Part shown: positions 23,377-30,761 of the stretch, in pieces
How positions within the stretch are numbered: the first letter of the stretch is position 1
How the letters are laid out: every line of letters starts with the position of its first letter
NCBI GenBank assembly: GCA_900549655.1
Contig: UROZ01000011.1
Location: 1 to 32,123 of the forward strand
Direction: 5' to 3'
Source: an uncultured Collinsella sp.
GTDB lineage: Bacteria > Actinomycetota > Coriobacteriia > Coriobacteriales > Coriobacteriaceae
DNA: 32,123 nucleotides
Made by a program: the position numbers and the translations under genes
Notes under the pieces: model-generated
Told to the model about the DNA's origin: nothing
The model's database searches: none
The model's input: the letters and a program-made list of their open reading frames with translations, nothing else

Positions 23377-25473
23377 ATGGCAGACGCTAAGGATTTCCTG
23401 TTTGAGATCGGTACGGAGGAAATGCCCTCCGCGCCGCTGAACAATGCCGTCAAGCAGCTTGGCACCATGATCGCCAAGGGTCTCGATGAGGCCGGTCTGG
23501 CCCACGGCGAGGTCCGCGTGATCTCGAGCCCGCGTCGTCTGGCTGCGCTCGTGGCCGATGTCGCCACTGCGACCGATGAGGTCCATGAGGTCAAGCGCGG
23601 TCCCGCGGCAAACATTGCCTTCGATGCCGACGGCAACGCCACCAAGGCCGCCCAGGGCTTTGCCCGCAAGTGCGGTGTGGCTGCCGAGGACCTGGTCCGT
23701 CGCGAGGACACTGACGGTCGCGAGTATGTGTTCGCCGAGAAGAACATTCCCTCCGCACCGGCTACGCCGATTCTGACCGCTCTGTGCGAGAAGACCATCG
23801 CCGGCCTGCAGTGGCCCAACTACCGTAGTCAGCGCTGGGGCCACGAGCACGCCACGTTCGTGCGTCCGGTCCGTTGGATCTGCTGCCTTTTGGGCGAGGA
23901 TGTTGTTCCCGTGTCGTTTGCCGACGTGACGAGCGGCAACACCACGCGTGGTCATCGCGTGCTTGGCCCCGGTGACCATGTGGTTGCCAGCCCCGCTGTT
24001 TATGAGCAGGTGCTCGAGGACGCCGGCGTGCTTTCTGCCGAGCGTCGTCGCGAGGCCATCCTCGCCGGTATCGCTGAGGTCGAGGCTGCCCGTCCCGGCT
24101 GCCATGTCGACACGCCCAAGAAGGTCTTTGAGGAGGTTATCAACCTCTGCGAGTGGCCGACGGTGCTCGTCGGTACTTTCGATGAGGAGTTCCTCAAGGT
24201 TCCGCACGAGATCATCTGCGAGTCCATGCTCACCAACCAGCGCTACTTCCCGATCTATGACGGCGAGGGCAAGTTGACGCGTGAGTTCGTGGTCGTCTCC
24301 AACAGCAAGCCCGAGAACGCCGAGCGCGTGATCGACGGCAACGAGCGCGTCGTGCGCGCCCGTCTGGACGACGCAAAGTTCTTCTACGAGGAGGACCTGA
24401 AGATCTCCCTCGACGAGTTCCGTGAGCGTCTGGCCAAGGTTGCCTTCCAGGAGAAGCTCGGTAGCGTGCTCGCCAAGTCCGAGCGCATCGAGCAGCTCGC
24501 GCTCGCTATCGCCCGCGAGGCTCACCTGGGCGCCCATCTTGCCGCCGACGCTGCTCGCGCCGCGCACCTGTGCAAGGCCGACCTGGTGTCCAACGCCGTC
24601 GTCGAGTTCACGAGCCAGCAGGGCGTGATGGGCGGTTATTATGCCTTCGCGATGGGGGAGAACGACGAGGTCGCCCACGCCATTCGCGATCATTATCGTC
24701 CCCGCTTTGCCGGTGACGAGTTGCCCGAGGGCACCGCTGGCTGCATCGTGGCCTGCGCCGACAAGCTCGATACCATCGCCGGTATCTTTGCCATCGGCGA
24801 GCCCCCGACTGGCTCTTCGGACCCCTACGCGCTGCGTCGCGCCGCCATCGGCATCATCAACATCCTGCGCGACCGTCTGCCGATCGATCCCACGTCGCTT
24901 ATCGACTTTGCCCTTGAGCTCTATAGCGAGCAGGGTATCGAGTTCGACGCCGCCGAGGTCGCTCAGCAGGTTCGCGACTTCTTCCACGGCCGTCTGGTGA
25001 GCATGGCCCGCGACGAAAAGATCCCGGCCGATACCGTTGCCGCCGTCTCCGCGGTGCACATCATCGCCCCGTCCGTCTTCTTCGCCCGCTGCGCCGCCCT
25101 CGACGAGGCCCGCAAGAACGACGCTGAGACGTTCGATAACCTGGCGACCGCCTATGCCCGCGCCGCGCACATCTCCAAGCCCGAGCTGGGCGCGGAGTAC
25201 GACCGCGCCCTGATGGGCGAGGTCGAGCTCGCGCTTGCCGATGCCTCCGAGGCTGCTCAGACCGCTGTCGACGCCGCCCTTGCTGCCGAGGATTACCCGG
25301 CCGCATTTGCCGCCCTTGCCGCCCTGCGCGCCCCCATCGACCGCTTCTTCGACGAGGTCATGGTCATGGACAAGGACGAGCAGCTTCGCGATAATCGCCT
25401 TAAGCTGCTCAACCGCTTCGAGGTCGTTTTCTCCGGCATCGCAAACATCGGTGAGCTTGCTCGCAAAAAGTAA
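23377..25473 (+). CDS. glyS: Glycyl-tRNA synthetase beta subunit
   Basis: The beta subunit recognises tRNA-Gly. It begins FLFEIGTEEMPSAPL, the hallmark of the family, and contains VRWICCLLG, HRVLGPG and the HD-like insertion; the C-terminal anticodon-binding region ends FDEVMVMDKDEQLRDNRLKLL. At 698 residues it has the full length. It starts with ATG, three bases after glyQ, so the two subunits are made from one message. Confidence 0.97.
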   Translation: MADAKDFLFEIGTEEMPSAPLNNAVKQLGTMIAKGLDEAGLAHGEVRVISSPRRLAALVADVATATDEVHEVKRGPAANIAFDADGNATKAAQGFARKCGVAAEDLVRREDTDGREYVFAEKNIPSAPATPILTALCEKTIAGLQWPNYRSQRWGHEHATFVRPVRWICCLLGEDVVPVSFADVTSGNTTRGHRVLGPGDHVVASPAVYEQVLEDAGVLSAERRREAILAGIAEVEAARPGCHVDTPKKVFEEVINLCEWPTVLVGTFDEEFLKVPHEIICESMLTNQRYFPIYDGEGKLTREFVVVSNSKPENAERVIDGNERVVRARLDDAKFFYEEDLKISLDEFRERLAKVAFQEKLGSVLAKSERIEQLALAIAREAHLGAHLAADAARAAHLCKADLVSNAVVEFTSQQGVMGGYYAFAMGENDEVAHAIRDHYRPRFAGDELPEGTAGCIVACADKLDTIAGIFAIGEPPTGSSDPYALRRAAIGIINILRDRLPIDPTSLIDFALELYSEQGIEFDAAEVAQQVRDFFHGRLVSMARDEKIPADTVAAVSAVHIIAPSVFFARCAALDEARKNDAETFDNLATAYARAAHISKPELGAEYDRALMGEVELALADASEAAQTAVDAALAAEDYPAAFAALAALRAPIDRFFDEVMVMDKDEQLRDNRLKLLNRFEVVFSGIANIGELARKK

Positions 25474-25507
25474 GCCAGCCTGCGCATAAGCGCAAAAGGA
25501 GCCCCGC

Positions 25508-26383
25508 ATGGATTGCCCGGTCACCGCTCGTCCCACCGTTATCGTTATCTCCGACTCGCTCGGTGATACCGCTTGTGAGGTGGTGCTTGCTGCGTCCGGG
25601 CAATTTGATGAAGGGGCTTTTTGTGTTTTGCGCCTGCCTAAGGTGACTTCTGTGGAGCAGGTCAAGTCATTTGTGGGGCCGCGCGTCGATGCCGACCATC
25701 GCGATATCGCCGTGTTCCATACCATCGTCGACCCGGCGCTACGTGCTCGTGTGCTCGATTACCTGGGCATGCTGCATATTCGCTCGGTCGACCTGATCGG
25801 CCCGACGCTCGCCGTGCTGTCGTCGCTCATCGGTGTACCGCCCAAGGGCGTCGCGGGCGTGATTCACAAGACCGATGACCGCTATTTCCATCGTATCGAG
25901 GCCATGGAGTATTTCGTTGAGCACGATGACGGGCGCGGCTGCGACGATCTGTCGGGTGCCGATATCGTGCTGCTGGGCGTATCGCGCACGTCCAAGACGC
26001 CGCTGTCGATGTTTTTGGCCTTTCAAGGTTACAAGGTTGCCAATGTTCCGTTGGCCCATGGCATGGAGCCGCCCAAGTCAATTTACGAGGTCGACCCGAT
26101 GCGTTTGTTTGGCCTGATTTCGACCGTCGACGTTATTTCCGAGATTCGCGATAGCCGCTTGGGCGACGACTATGCCCGTGCCGTCGCCGGCTCCTATGCC
26201 GAGCCCGAGAGCGTGCGAAGCGAGCTCGAGGAGGCTCGTGCTCTCATGAAGCGCCTGGGTTGCTTTGTAGTGCGTACCGACGGCAAGGCGATCGAGGAGA
26301 GCGCCTCCGAGATCATCGCTCACCTCGATGAGATCCAGGAAGCAAGGGCCCGCCGAGCCGCCCGCCGCGCCCAGCAGCGGTAA
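25508..26383 (+). CDS. ppsR: PPDK regulatory protein (bifunctional kinase/pyrophosphorylase)
   Basis: DUF299 (PSRP/PpsR) proteins switch pyruvate, phosphate dikinase (or PEP synthetase) off by ADP-dependent Thr phosphorylation and on by phosphate-dependent removal. The P-loop GVSRTSKT at G157-T164 is the family nucleotide site, and ISDSLGDTA near the N-terminus is conserved. The start is ATG with AAGGAG six bases upstream. In many Gram-positive genomes the dikinase gene is next to it, but here the island begins instead, so the target is not visible in the window. Confidence 0.95.
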   Translation: MDCPVTARPTVIVISDSLGDTACEVVLAASGQFDEGAFCVLRLPKVTSVEQVKSFVGPRVDADHRDIAVFHTIVDPALRARVLDYLGMLHIRSVDLIGPTLAVLSSLIGVPPKGVAGVIHKTDDRYFHRIEAMEYFVEHDDGRGCDDLSGADIVLLGVSRTSKTPLSMFLAFQGYKVANVPLAHGMEPPKSIYEVDPMRLFGLISTVDVISEIRDSRLGDDYARAVAGSYAEPESVRSELEEARALMKRLGCFVVRTDGKAIEESASEIIAHLDEIQEARARRAARRAQQR

Positions 26384-26999
26384 CTACTGAGTAGCTAATT
26401 TGGCACGTGTCTCTATAGTATTGTCAAATCTCCTGGGACGAGCCCGCCCTCCTCGAGTCGCTCGGGAGGCTCGGCGTTGCAGAGACGGCGAGGCCGGGCG
26501 GGGATTACCTCTTCGTGATGGAGGGGAACCCCGGCGCTGGAGGGCGACGGGGAGGCGCCTCGGGTGCAGCTACACAAGGGGGCCTGTCCACGAGGTCCAC
26601 GTGCGGGAAGTCAATTAATTTACCGTTCAAAAAGGGGGCAATGTGGGAAAGGGCCAAGCCGACTATTGAAATGACGATAAAGACGAGGCATCCTGATGTA
26701 TGTCGGAATATAGATAGGACAAAACGTATCATCTATATCGCTTCTATGAAACCCGATGCAAGTTCTTCTCAATCTCGAAATAGATTGAAGGCATTGAGAG
26801 GAACTTTATACTACAAAAATCGTAGGTCTGCCACCTAGACAGAAGAAGTGATTTTGTATGCGGAATCTTGCATTTTGAAAACCGGTGCCAACTATGAGGT
26901 GTGAGTCGGGCTCGGTAAAGCGCGGGGGAAATGAGATAGGCTGCGCGTCATCAGAGAGTGGCGCGCAGCCTATTGACCTGCTTTCGTATGACGGATGCT
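26384..26999. other. Gene-poor junction with a possible gene remnant
   Basis: No complete gene is convincing here. From about 26433 to 26620 the + strand is very GC-rich and reads in one frame as a plausible protein piece (DEPALLESLGRLGVAETA, then GGDYLFVMEGN), but a stop lies just upstream and the frame soon becomes a low-complexity Gly/Arg/Ser mixture. I read it as the broken end of a displaced gene. From about 26610 the base composition drops abruptly to AT-rich. I saw no inverted or direct repeats that would identify an insertion sequence. The terminator of the island operon lies at 26936-26973. Confidence 0.35.
26936..26973 (-). terminator. Hairpin terminator of the RiPP-like operon
   Basis: A perfect 12-base stem, ATAGGCTGCGCG (26936-26947) with CGCGCAGCCTAT (26962-26973), encloses a 14-base loop, 26 bases past the methyltransferase stop. 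The T-rich tail on the - strand is weak (CTCATTTCC), so termination may be partial. Confidence 0.6.
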
Positions 27000-28142
27000 T
27001 TAGAGGATCCAGGGGCCAAGTGGGTTGCCATCTGCGGAGCAGTCTTGAATCGTTAGGATGGGATTTTGAAAGGGCTGTCTCTCCCTCCACGCCTTCAAGT
27101 GATAGGTGCAGACGCGGTCGTAGTGGATTTTTTTGTATGCGCGCGATATCTGTTTTACAGCCTCCTCTTTGCTGGAATATTTTCCTGGAGCATGTGCAAC
27201 AGATGTGCATGCGATACCGTCGATCCAGCCAGATTGGGGTCCGAGGTTAAAGCTCGAGATTATTGTCAAGACGCCATTGAGGCCAGCTTGCAACAAATCG
27301 TTCTGTATTCGTTCAAATGCTGATTGATTGTTGGTTCCAAGGCCAATCATTCCAATTGCAGAGAGGTATCCGCTATCAGTGAGTTTATCTCCTGCACCTC
27401 GAATAACCTTGCTTGTGATGTTGAGGCCATCTGGGCCGCCATCGCCAACGAAGGGGTATGGTACGTCTTCTGGGATTGGGAGCAAAGGAGGATTCACCGT
27501 AATGAGTTCATAGCTGCAAGAGCTTTCGATATTGTTTAGTGCGTTGTAGAGACTTCCGGTTAGAACAGTTAAATCTTCGCTAATACCATTGACCAGTGCG
27601 TTTAGTTGGCAGATTTCTGAGGCGATTGGATTGATATCTATCGCCGTGACGTGCATTCCAGATTTTGCCAGTATGAGTGCCTGGATGCCTGGTCCAGAGC
27701 AGAGGTCTAAGGCATTCTTTCCGGGGGATGGGCTTAGCCGACGAGCGAGCCCAATTGAATCAGAGCCAAAATATAGTAAAGGCGAGGGTGATGGCGCATC
27801 GGCAAAAAGCCAGATGCCATGATATCGGATTAGAGATAAACCGGAAAGGGAGGCATTGCCATTGTGCTTGCTTAGCAGCCCGAGTGAGGCTATGGTTTCA
27901 ACAGTGCCTTTCAGCAGACTTCTTTTTGCCACTTCTGAATCGAGATCAATCTCTCCACCTAGCATCAGGAAGGAGACGATCTCTTGATGCTCCCTGTCAA
28001 GTTGATCCCAGATGCGATGCGCGCATTCAAAAGGATCTATAGATATGTCAAGTGTGTCTAAAAAATCTGTTACTCCAAGAGTGTCCAATCTACGGAGTGG
28101 ATTACTCGAGAGCGAATTTAAAGAGGGTAGCACTTCAATCAT
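27000..28142 (-). CDS. Class I SAM-dependent methyltransferase with NPPL motif
   Basis: Residues here count from ATG 28142, whose first eight bases overlap the radical SAM gene (ATGATTGA). Longer in-frame starts at 28157 and 28193 would overlap it more. The N-terminal 120 residues are helical and resemble the non-catalytic domain that precedes some actinobacterial HemK-like methyltransferases. Motif I (LDLCSGPGIQA, 145-155) binds SAM, AIDINPIA follows as the acidic motif, and NPPL (217-220) with DGGPDGL behind it is the amino-methylating motif of HemK/PrmC, RsmC and DNA/RNA N6 enzymes. Such enzymes methylate exocyclic or amide nitrogens; PrmC methylates a Gln side-chain amide. Given its neighbours, I infer Asn side-chain methylation of the precursor-like protein, but a nucleic acid or ribosomal substrate is not excluded. 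Confidence 0.85.
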   Translation of the reverse strand: MIEVLPSLNSLSSNPLRRLDTLGVTDFLDTLDISIDPFECAHRIWDQLDREHQEIVSFLMLGGEIDLDSEVAKRSLLKGTVETIASLGLLSKHNGNASLSGLSLIRYHGIWLFADAPSPSPLLYFGSDSIGLARRLSPSPGKNALDLCSGPGIQALILAKSGMHVTAIDINPIASEICQLNALVNGISEDLTVLTGSLYNALNNIESSCSYELITVNPPLLPIPEDVPYPFVGDGGPDGLNITSKVIRGAGDKLTDSGYLSAIGMIGLGTNNQSAFERIQNDLLQAGLNGVLTIISSFNLGPQSGWIDGIACTSVAHAPGKYSSKEEAVKQISRAYKKIHYDRVCTYHLKAWRERQPFQNPILTIQDCSADGNPLGPWIL

Positions 28143-29214
28143 GTATATCAGACCCATTTCCGATAAAGGTAGTCTCGAATTTAGTCTCGACAATCAAGTC
28201 GGCTGCCAGTTTAGGAGCTAGCTTTGCAAGACAGGTCTGTGCCTCTTTCGAGAGGGCGATGTCTTCGCAAATCTCGCATTGAGAGAGGTAGCTTGAGCGC
28301 CCAAATGAAGAAAGGCCTCCGCTCGTGCGCAAGTGCTTCAGCAGCCCTCCTGGTCCTATGTATTGTATGTAATTAAGTAGGAGCAGCTGCAGTTCATTAA
28401 TGTCATCCGTCAGATTGATTTTGCCAAGATCGAAAAGCCAAGTTCCCTCTGCATTTATTCCGCAGCAGGGTGCAAGATGGCAGTTTGGGGAAATAACGAA
28501 GTCTCGGCCGCAGTCGGAACAGTGTGACGCTAAGAGACGTGCCTGCGGTCGCGCATTTTGGTTGAGACTGAGATTTCGTGCGCGCCCAATTCGCGTGATG
28601 CCTGAATCCGTGATGAAGCGGGCTGGCGCGCTGGGAGGCTGGGTATTATCGTCGAACTGATGCAGGAGTGGAATGTCTTCATTAAGGTACTTGCACAGGT
28701 ATGCCGGGCTGATTGTACTGTTGTTATCTCTGCAGACCGCAATGCCGAGAGTTTGAAAGCCCATTGTTTTTGCTGAGTTCCAAAGGTTGCGCACATTCTC
28801 GAGGGGTATATATTCCGCATGAAAGTCGTCGCAGCTGATATTGATTTCGTCAAGGCCACATGACTTCAATTCGTTGAGGAACGTTTCTGCGTCTCTTTCG
28901 CTTTTTGCCCACCACGCATTCGTTACAATTCGAGTAAAGAGTCCTAAAGAATTCGCATATGCGATGGCCTCGAGAAGGTCATCGCCAAGAAGGGTGCATT
29001 CTCCGCCCGTAAACACAACAACACCACTTCCGACGCATACTTCGGCGAAGCTATCGATGAATTGCCGCATTTGGGGAAGAGTAAGCCTGTCACTGTTGTT
29101 CGGAGTGCAGCTCATCAGACAATGATCACACACAGCGCCACATTTATATGTTGTTATAAATGTCAGCATTCGAGGTCTGCGGAACAGCACGTGCTGCGAG
29201 CTTTCGGAAATCAT
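28135..29214 (-). CDS. Radical SAM protein with C-terminal Cys-rich (SPASM-like) region
   Basis: The cluster-binding motif is C25xxxC29xxC32 in YKCGAVCDHCLMSC, with an additional C36. The SAM-contacting GGE motif is FTGGECTLLGDD. After the barrel come CSDC, NCHLAPCCG and, later, CEIC, a spacing like the auxiliary iron-sulfur sites of SPASM/twitch maturases that modify peptides. Its ATG overlaps the stop of the precursor-like gene by four bases (ATGA), so the two are translationally coupled. There is no strong ribosome site of its own. Peptide epimerase, thioether or other C-H chemistry are possible; position beside an Asn-ladder protein makes epimerisation an attractive guess. The sequence is AT-richer than the core genes. 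Confidence 0.88.
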   Translation of the reverse strand: MISESSQHVLFRRPRMLTFITTYKCGAVCDHCLMSCTPNNSDRLTLPQMRQFIDSFAEVCVGSGVVVFTGGECTLLGDDLLEAIAYANSLGLFTRIVTNAWWAKSERDAETFLNELKSCGLDEINISCDDFHAEYIPLENVRNLWNSAKTMGFQTLGIAVCRDNNSTISPAYLCKYLNEDIPLLHQFDDNTQPPSAPARFITDSGITRIGRARNLSLNQNARPQARLLASHCSDCGRDFVISPNCHLAPCCGINAEGTWLFDLGKINLTDDINELQLLLLNYIQYIGPGGLLKHLRTSGGLSSFGRSSYLSQCEICEDIALSKEAQTCLAKLAPKLAADLIVETKFETTFIGNGSDIHD

Positions 29215-29936
29215 GCCGCGAGCAAACGGGCGTCGGTGATTACCAAGGTGCCTTCGTTCTCGGAGTAAGTAACTTCGAATTCGACGGAGCGATAATACCC
29301 GCGGGCGACCCCATTGGAAGCCCCTTCGGGGTTGATGGTATTGGAGCTGGAATTCTTGATTGCTGTTTTAAGCATGGCTGCTTGCCTCGCTGCACTCAAG
29401 CCCTCTTGATCAAATTTCCTGAAAACAGAAGTTTGTTTGTACGATTCCGATAGTTCAACAACATCAGGTTTGTTCATAAAAATAGCTGATCCATAGCCCA
29501 TTGTGTTGACGTCGTACTTAAGGTTGGCGTTGTTTTGAGCATTCGCGTTTGCGTTTGCCATTCCGTTTGCGTTCAGAATGATGTTTGCGTTCGTTACTGC
29601 GTTTGCATTAAGTACAACGTTTACGAGAGGTATCGTTTGCGGCTCAGCTTCGTTGTCCTCGTCATAATATGCAAGTTGGATACGACGATATACTGCGCGT
29701 GCAACGGGGACACGCGCCTCCTTTTCGGTTGACTCCACCAGTTCGTACAGAGAGACTTTTCGATTTCCCGCTTTGATTTGGAGGTCTGTAATTCCATATT
29801 TCTGGAATACGGCACGAGGCTGAGCTTCGAAATCGCGTCTTGCGTCGGTAGATTGTTCCGCGTCCGCGACCAGTTTTTCAAGGATGCTAAGCTGGGACTG
29901 TATTGAGAGTTCGTTTAGGTGGTTCACATTGTCCAT
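29211..29936 (-). CDS. Candidate proteusin-like RiPP precursor with Asn hexad ladder
   Basis: ATG at 29936 has TGGAGG eight bases upstream; a TTG at 29951 is in frame but would start inside that site. The product has 241 residues. Residues 17-49 (ILEKLVADAEQS..., then RRDFEAQPRAVFQKYGI) resemble the nitrile-hydratase-like leaders of proteusins, where an acidic/hydrophobic helix ends in P-x-x-x-x-x-x-x-G. Residues 103-138 form six hexads with Asn at a fixed place (106, 112, 118, 124, 130, 136), and most read N-A-N. About 100 residues follow, ending in a beta-rich segment (RSVEFEVTYSENEGTLVITD). Polytheonamide-type proteusins show such N-x5-N spacing, but their core is at the C-terminus, so this tail is odd. 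It could instead be a folded solenoid protein that the two enzymes modify, or an unrelated protein. I do not recognise a named family. Confidence 0.7.
   Translation of the reverse strand: MDNVNHLNELSIQSQLSILEKLVADAEQSTDARRDFEAQPRAVFQKYGITDLQIKAGNRKVSLYELVESTEKEARVPVARAVYRRIQLAYYDEDNEAEPQTIPLVNVVLNANAVTNANIILNANGMANANANAQNNANLKYDVNTMGYGSAIFMNKPDVVELSESYKQTSVFRKFDQEGLSAARQAAMLKTAIKNSSSNTINPEGASNGVARGYYRSVEFEVTYSENEGTLVITDARLLAA
29523..29621 (-). repeat. In-frame hexapeptide repeat (N-x5-N ladder) inside the precursor-like gene
   Basis: Codons for residues 106-138 of the ATG-based protein. AAC-GCA pairs recur (GTTTGC/GTTCGC on the + strand), with the same Asn position every 18 bases. NAN begins at residues 110, 116, 122 and 128, exactly six apart, and again at 136. 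Codon choice varies between copies, so the pattern is selected at protein level and not merely a recent DNA slippage product. Confidence 0.85.
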
Positions 29937-30134
29937 AGCGGTGACCTCCAATGTTGAATAGCTGTCATGAAAGACTACGTCATGCTAGTGTCGGTATCGA
30001 TTTGATACTACGAACAAATTAGAACTAAATGGATATAGTTTCCATACTAATCAAAACAAACTTGCATTCAAGTTTTTATTTATACTTGATTTAAGGCGGA
30101 GTGGAATGTGGGTGCGCAAGGAGACGCGGAATCG
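29937..30134. promoter_or_regulatory. Divergent regulatory region of the island
   Basis: This AT-rich gap holds the 5' ends of the precursor-like gene (-) and the DUF1648 gene (+). GTATC-GATTT-GATAC (29994-30008) is a perfect inverted repeat, about 60 bases before the precursor start and suited to a dimeric regulator. TAGTTTCCATACTA (about 30036-30049) is a second, weaker dyad. TATACT (30081-30086) is a good -10 for the DUF1648 gene, but TTGCAT at 30062 is too close to be its -35. No regulator gene is seen in the island. Confidence 0.45.
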
Positions 30135-30761
30135 ATGAGAGCCTCAAAAAAAATTACTGCAGTGTTATCATCTTTCATCCTCTCTATTCTTCCATTTCTG
30201 ATTCTATGGGCGGCTTGGTCAGTCCTCCCTGATACAATTCCCGCTCATTGGAGTGGGGGTGTGGTTGATCGATGGGGTAATAAGCTTGAATTGCTGGTTG
30301 TTCCGCTGTTTTCTCTGATTGGTTCTATTGCAATTTCTGTGTACCTTATTGTTTCCACGCGGCGAAGAGAGTTCGCGGATTTCTCTGTTCGAATGCGACG
30401 GGACTTTGTTGCGTGCTATATTTCTAGTCTTCTTTTATCGACAACCTGCTCAGTGATAATTGCCGTTTGGGTTCAGTTGATTCTTACGCAAAACACTGCG
30501 GTTGATGGGGGGCTTGGACTATCGATCCTGTATTCCCTTCCCGGGCTATATGTGATCTTGTGCGCTTTGCCGCCTTTTTATGCGAGCGGCGAGAGCAAAA
30601 AGGCAGAGCGCCTGATAACAGTTCTTATTGGCGGCGCGGAGATTGTTCTTTGTGGAATAGTGCTTGAAGGTCCGGCTGCCTCTTATGCGATGATTGGACT
30701 GATGATTCTGTTCTGTGCGTTTGAGATTGTGTCACAGGTAAGGGATAGCCGGTCCTTATGA
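30135..30761 (+). CDS. Six-helix DUF1648/SdpI-like membrane protein, candidate immunity protein
   Basis: ATG at 30135 has AAGGAG eleven bases upstream; an in-frame GTG at 30108 with GGAG six bases upstream is an alternative adding nine residues. The 208-residue protein has six hydrophobic helices. Between the first two lies the DUF1648 signature LPDTIPAHWSGGVVDRWGNK (residues 31-50). The family includes B. subtilis SdpI (about the same length), which protects the producer from the peptide toxin SDP. It is divergent from the RiPP-like operon across a shared regulatory gap, which suggests self-immunity to its product. Other DUF1648 proteins have unrelated or unknown roles, so the name is by family and context only. 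Confidence 0.8.
   Translation: MRASKKITAVLSSFILSILPFLILWAAWSVLPDTIPAHWSGGVVDRWGNKLELLVVPLFSLIGSIAISVYLIVSTRRREFADFSVRMRRDFVACYISSLLLSTTCSVIIAVWVQLILTQNTAVDGGLGLSILYSLPGLYVILCALPPFYASGESKKAERLITVLIGGAEIVLCGIVLEGPAASYAMIGLMILFCAFEIVSQVRDSRSL

Noticed and set aside
22471..25725. A 1084-codon open frame antisense to glyQ, glyS and the start of ppsR
   Set aside because: It is opposite three strongly supported genes and exists because GC-rich codons rarely give stops on that strand; the composition is not protein-like and matches no family I know.
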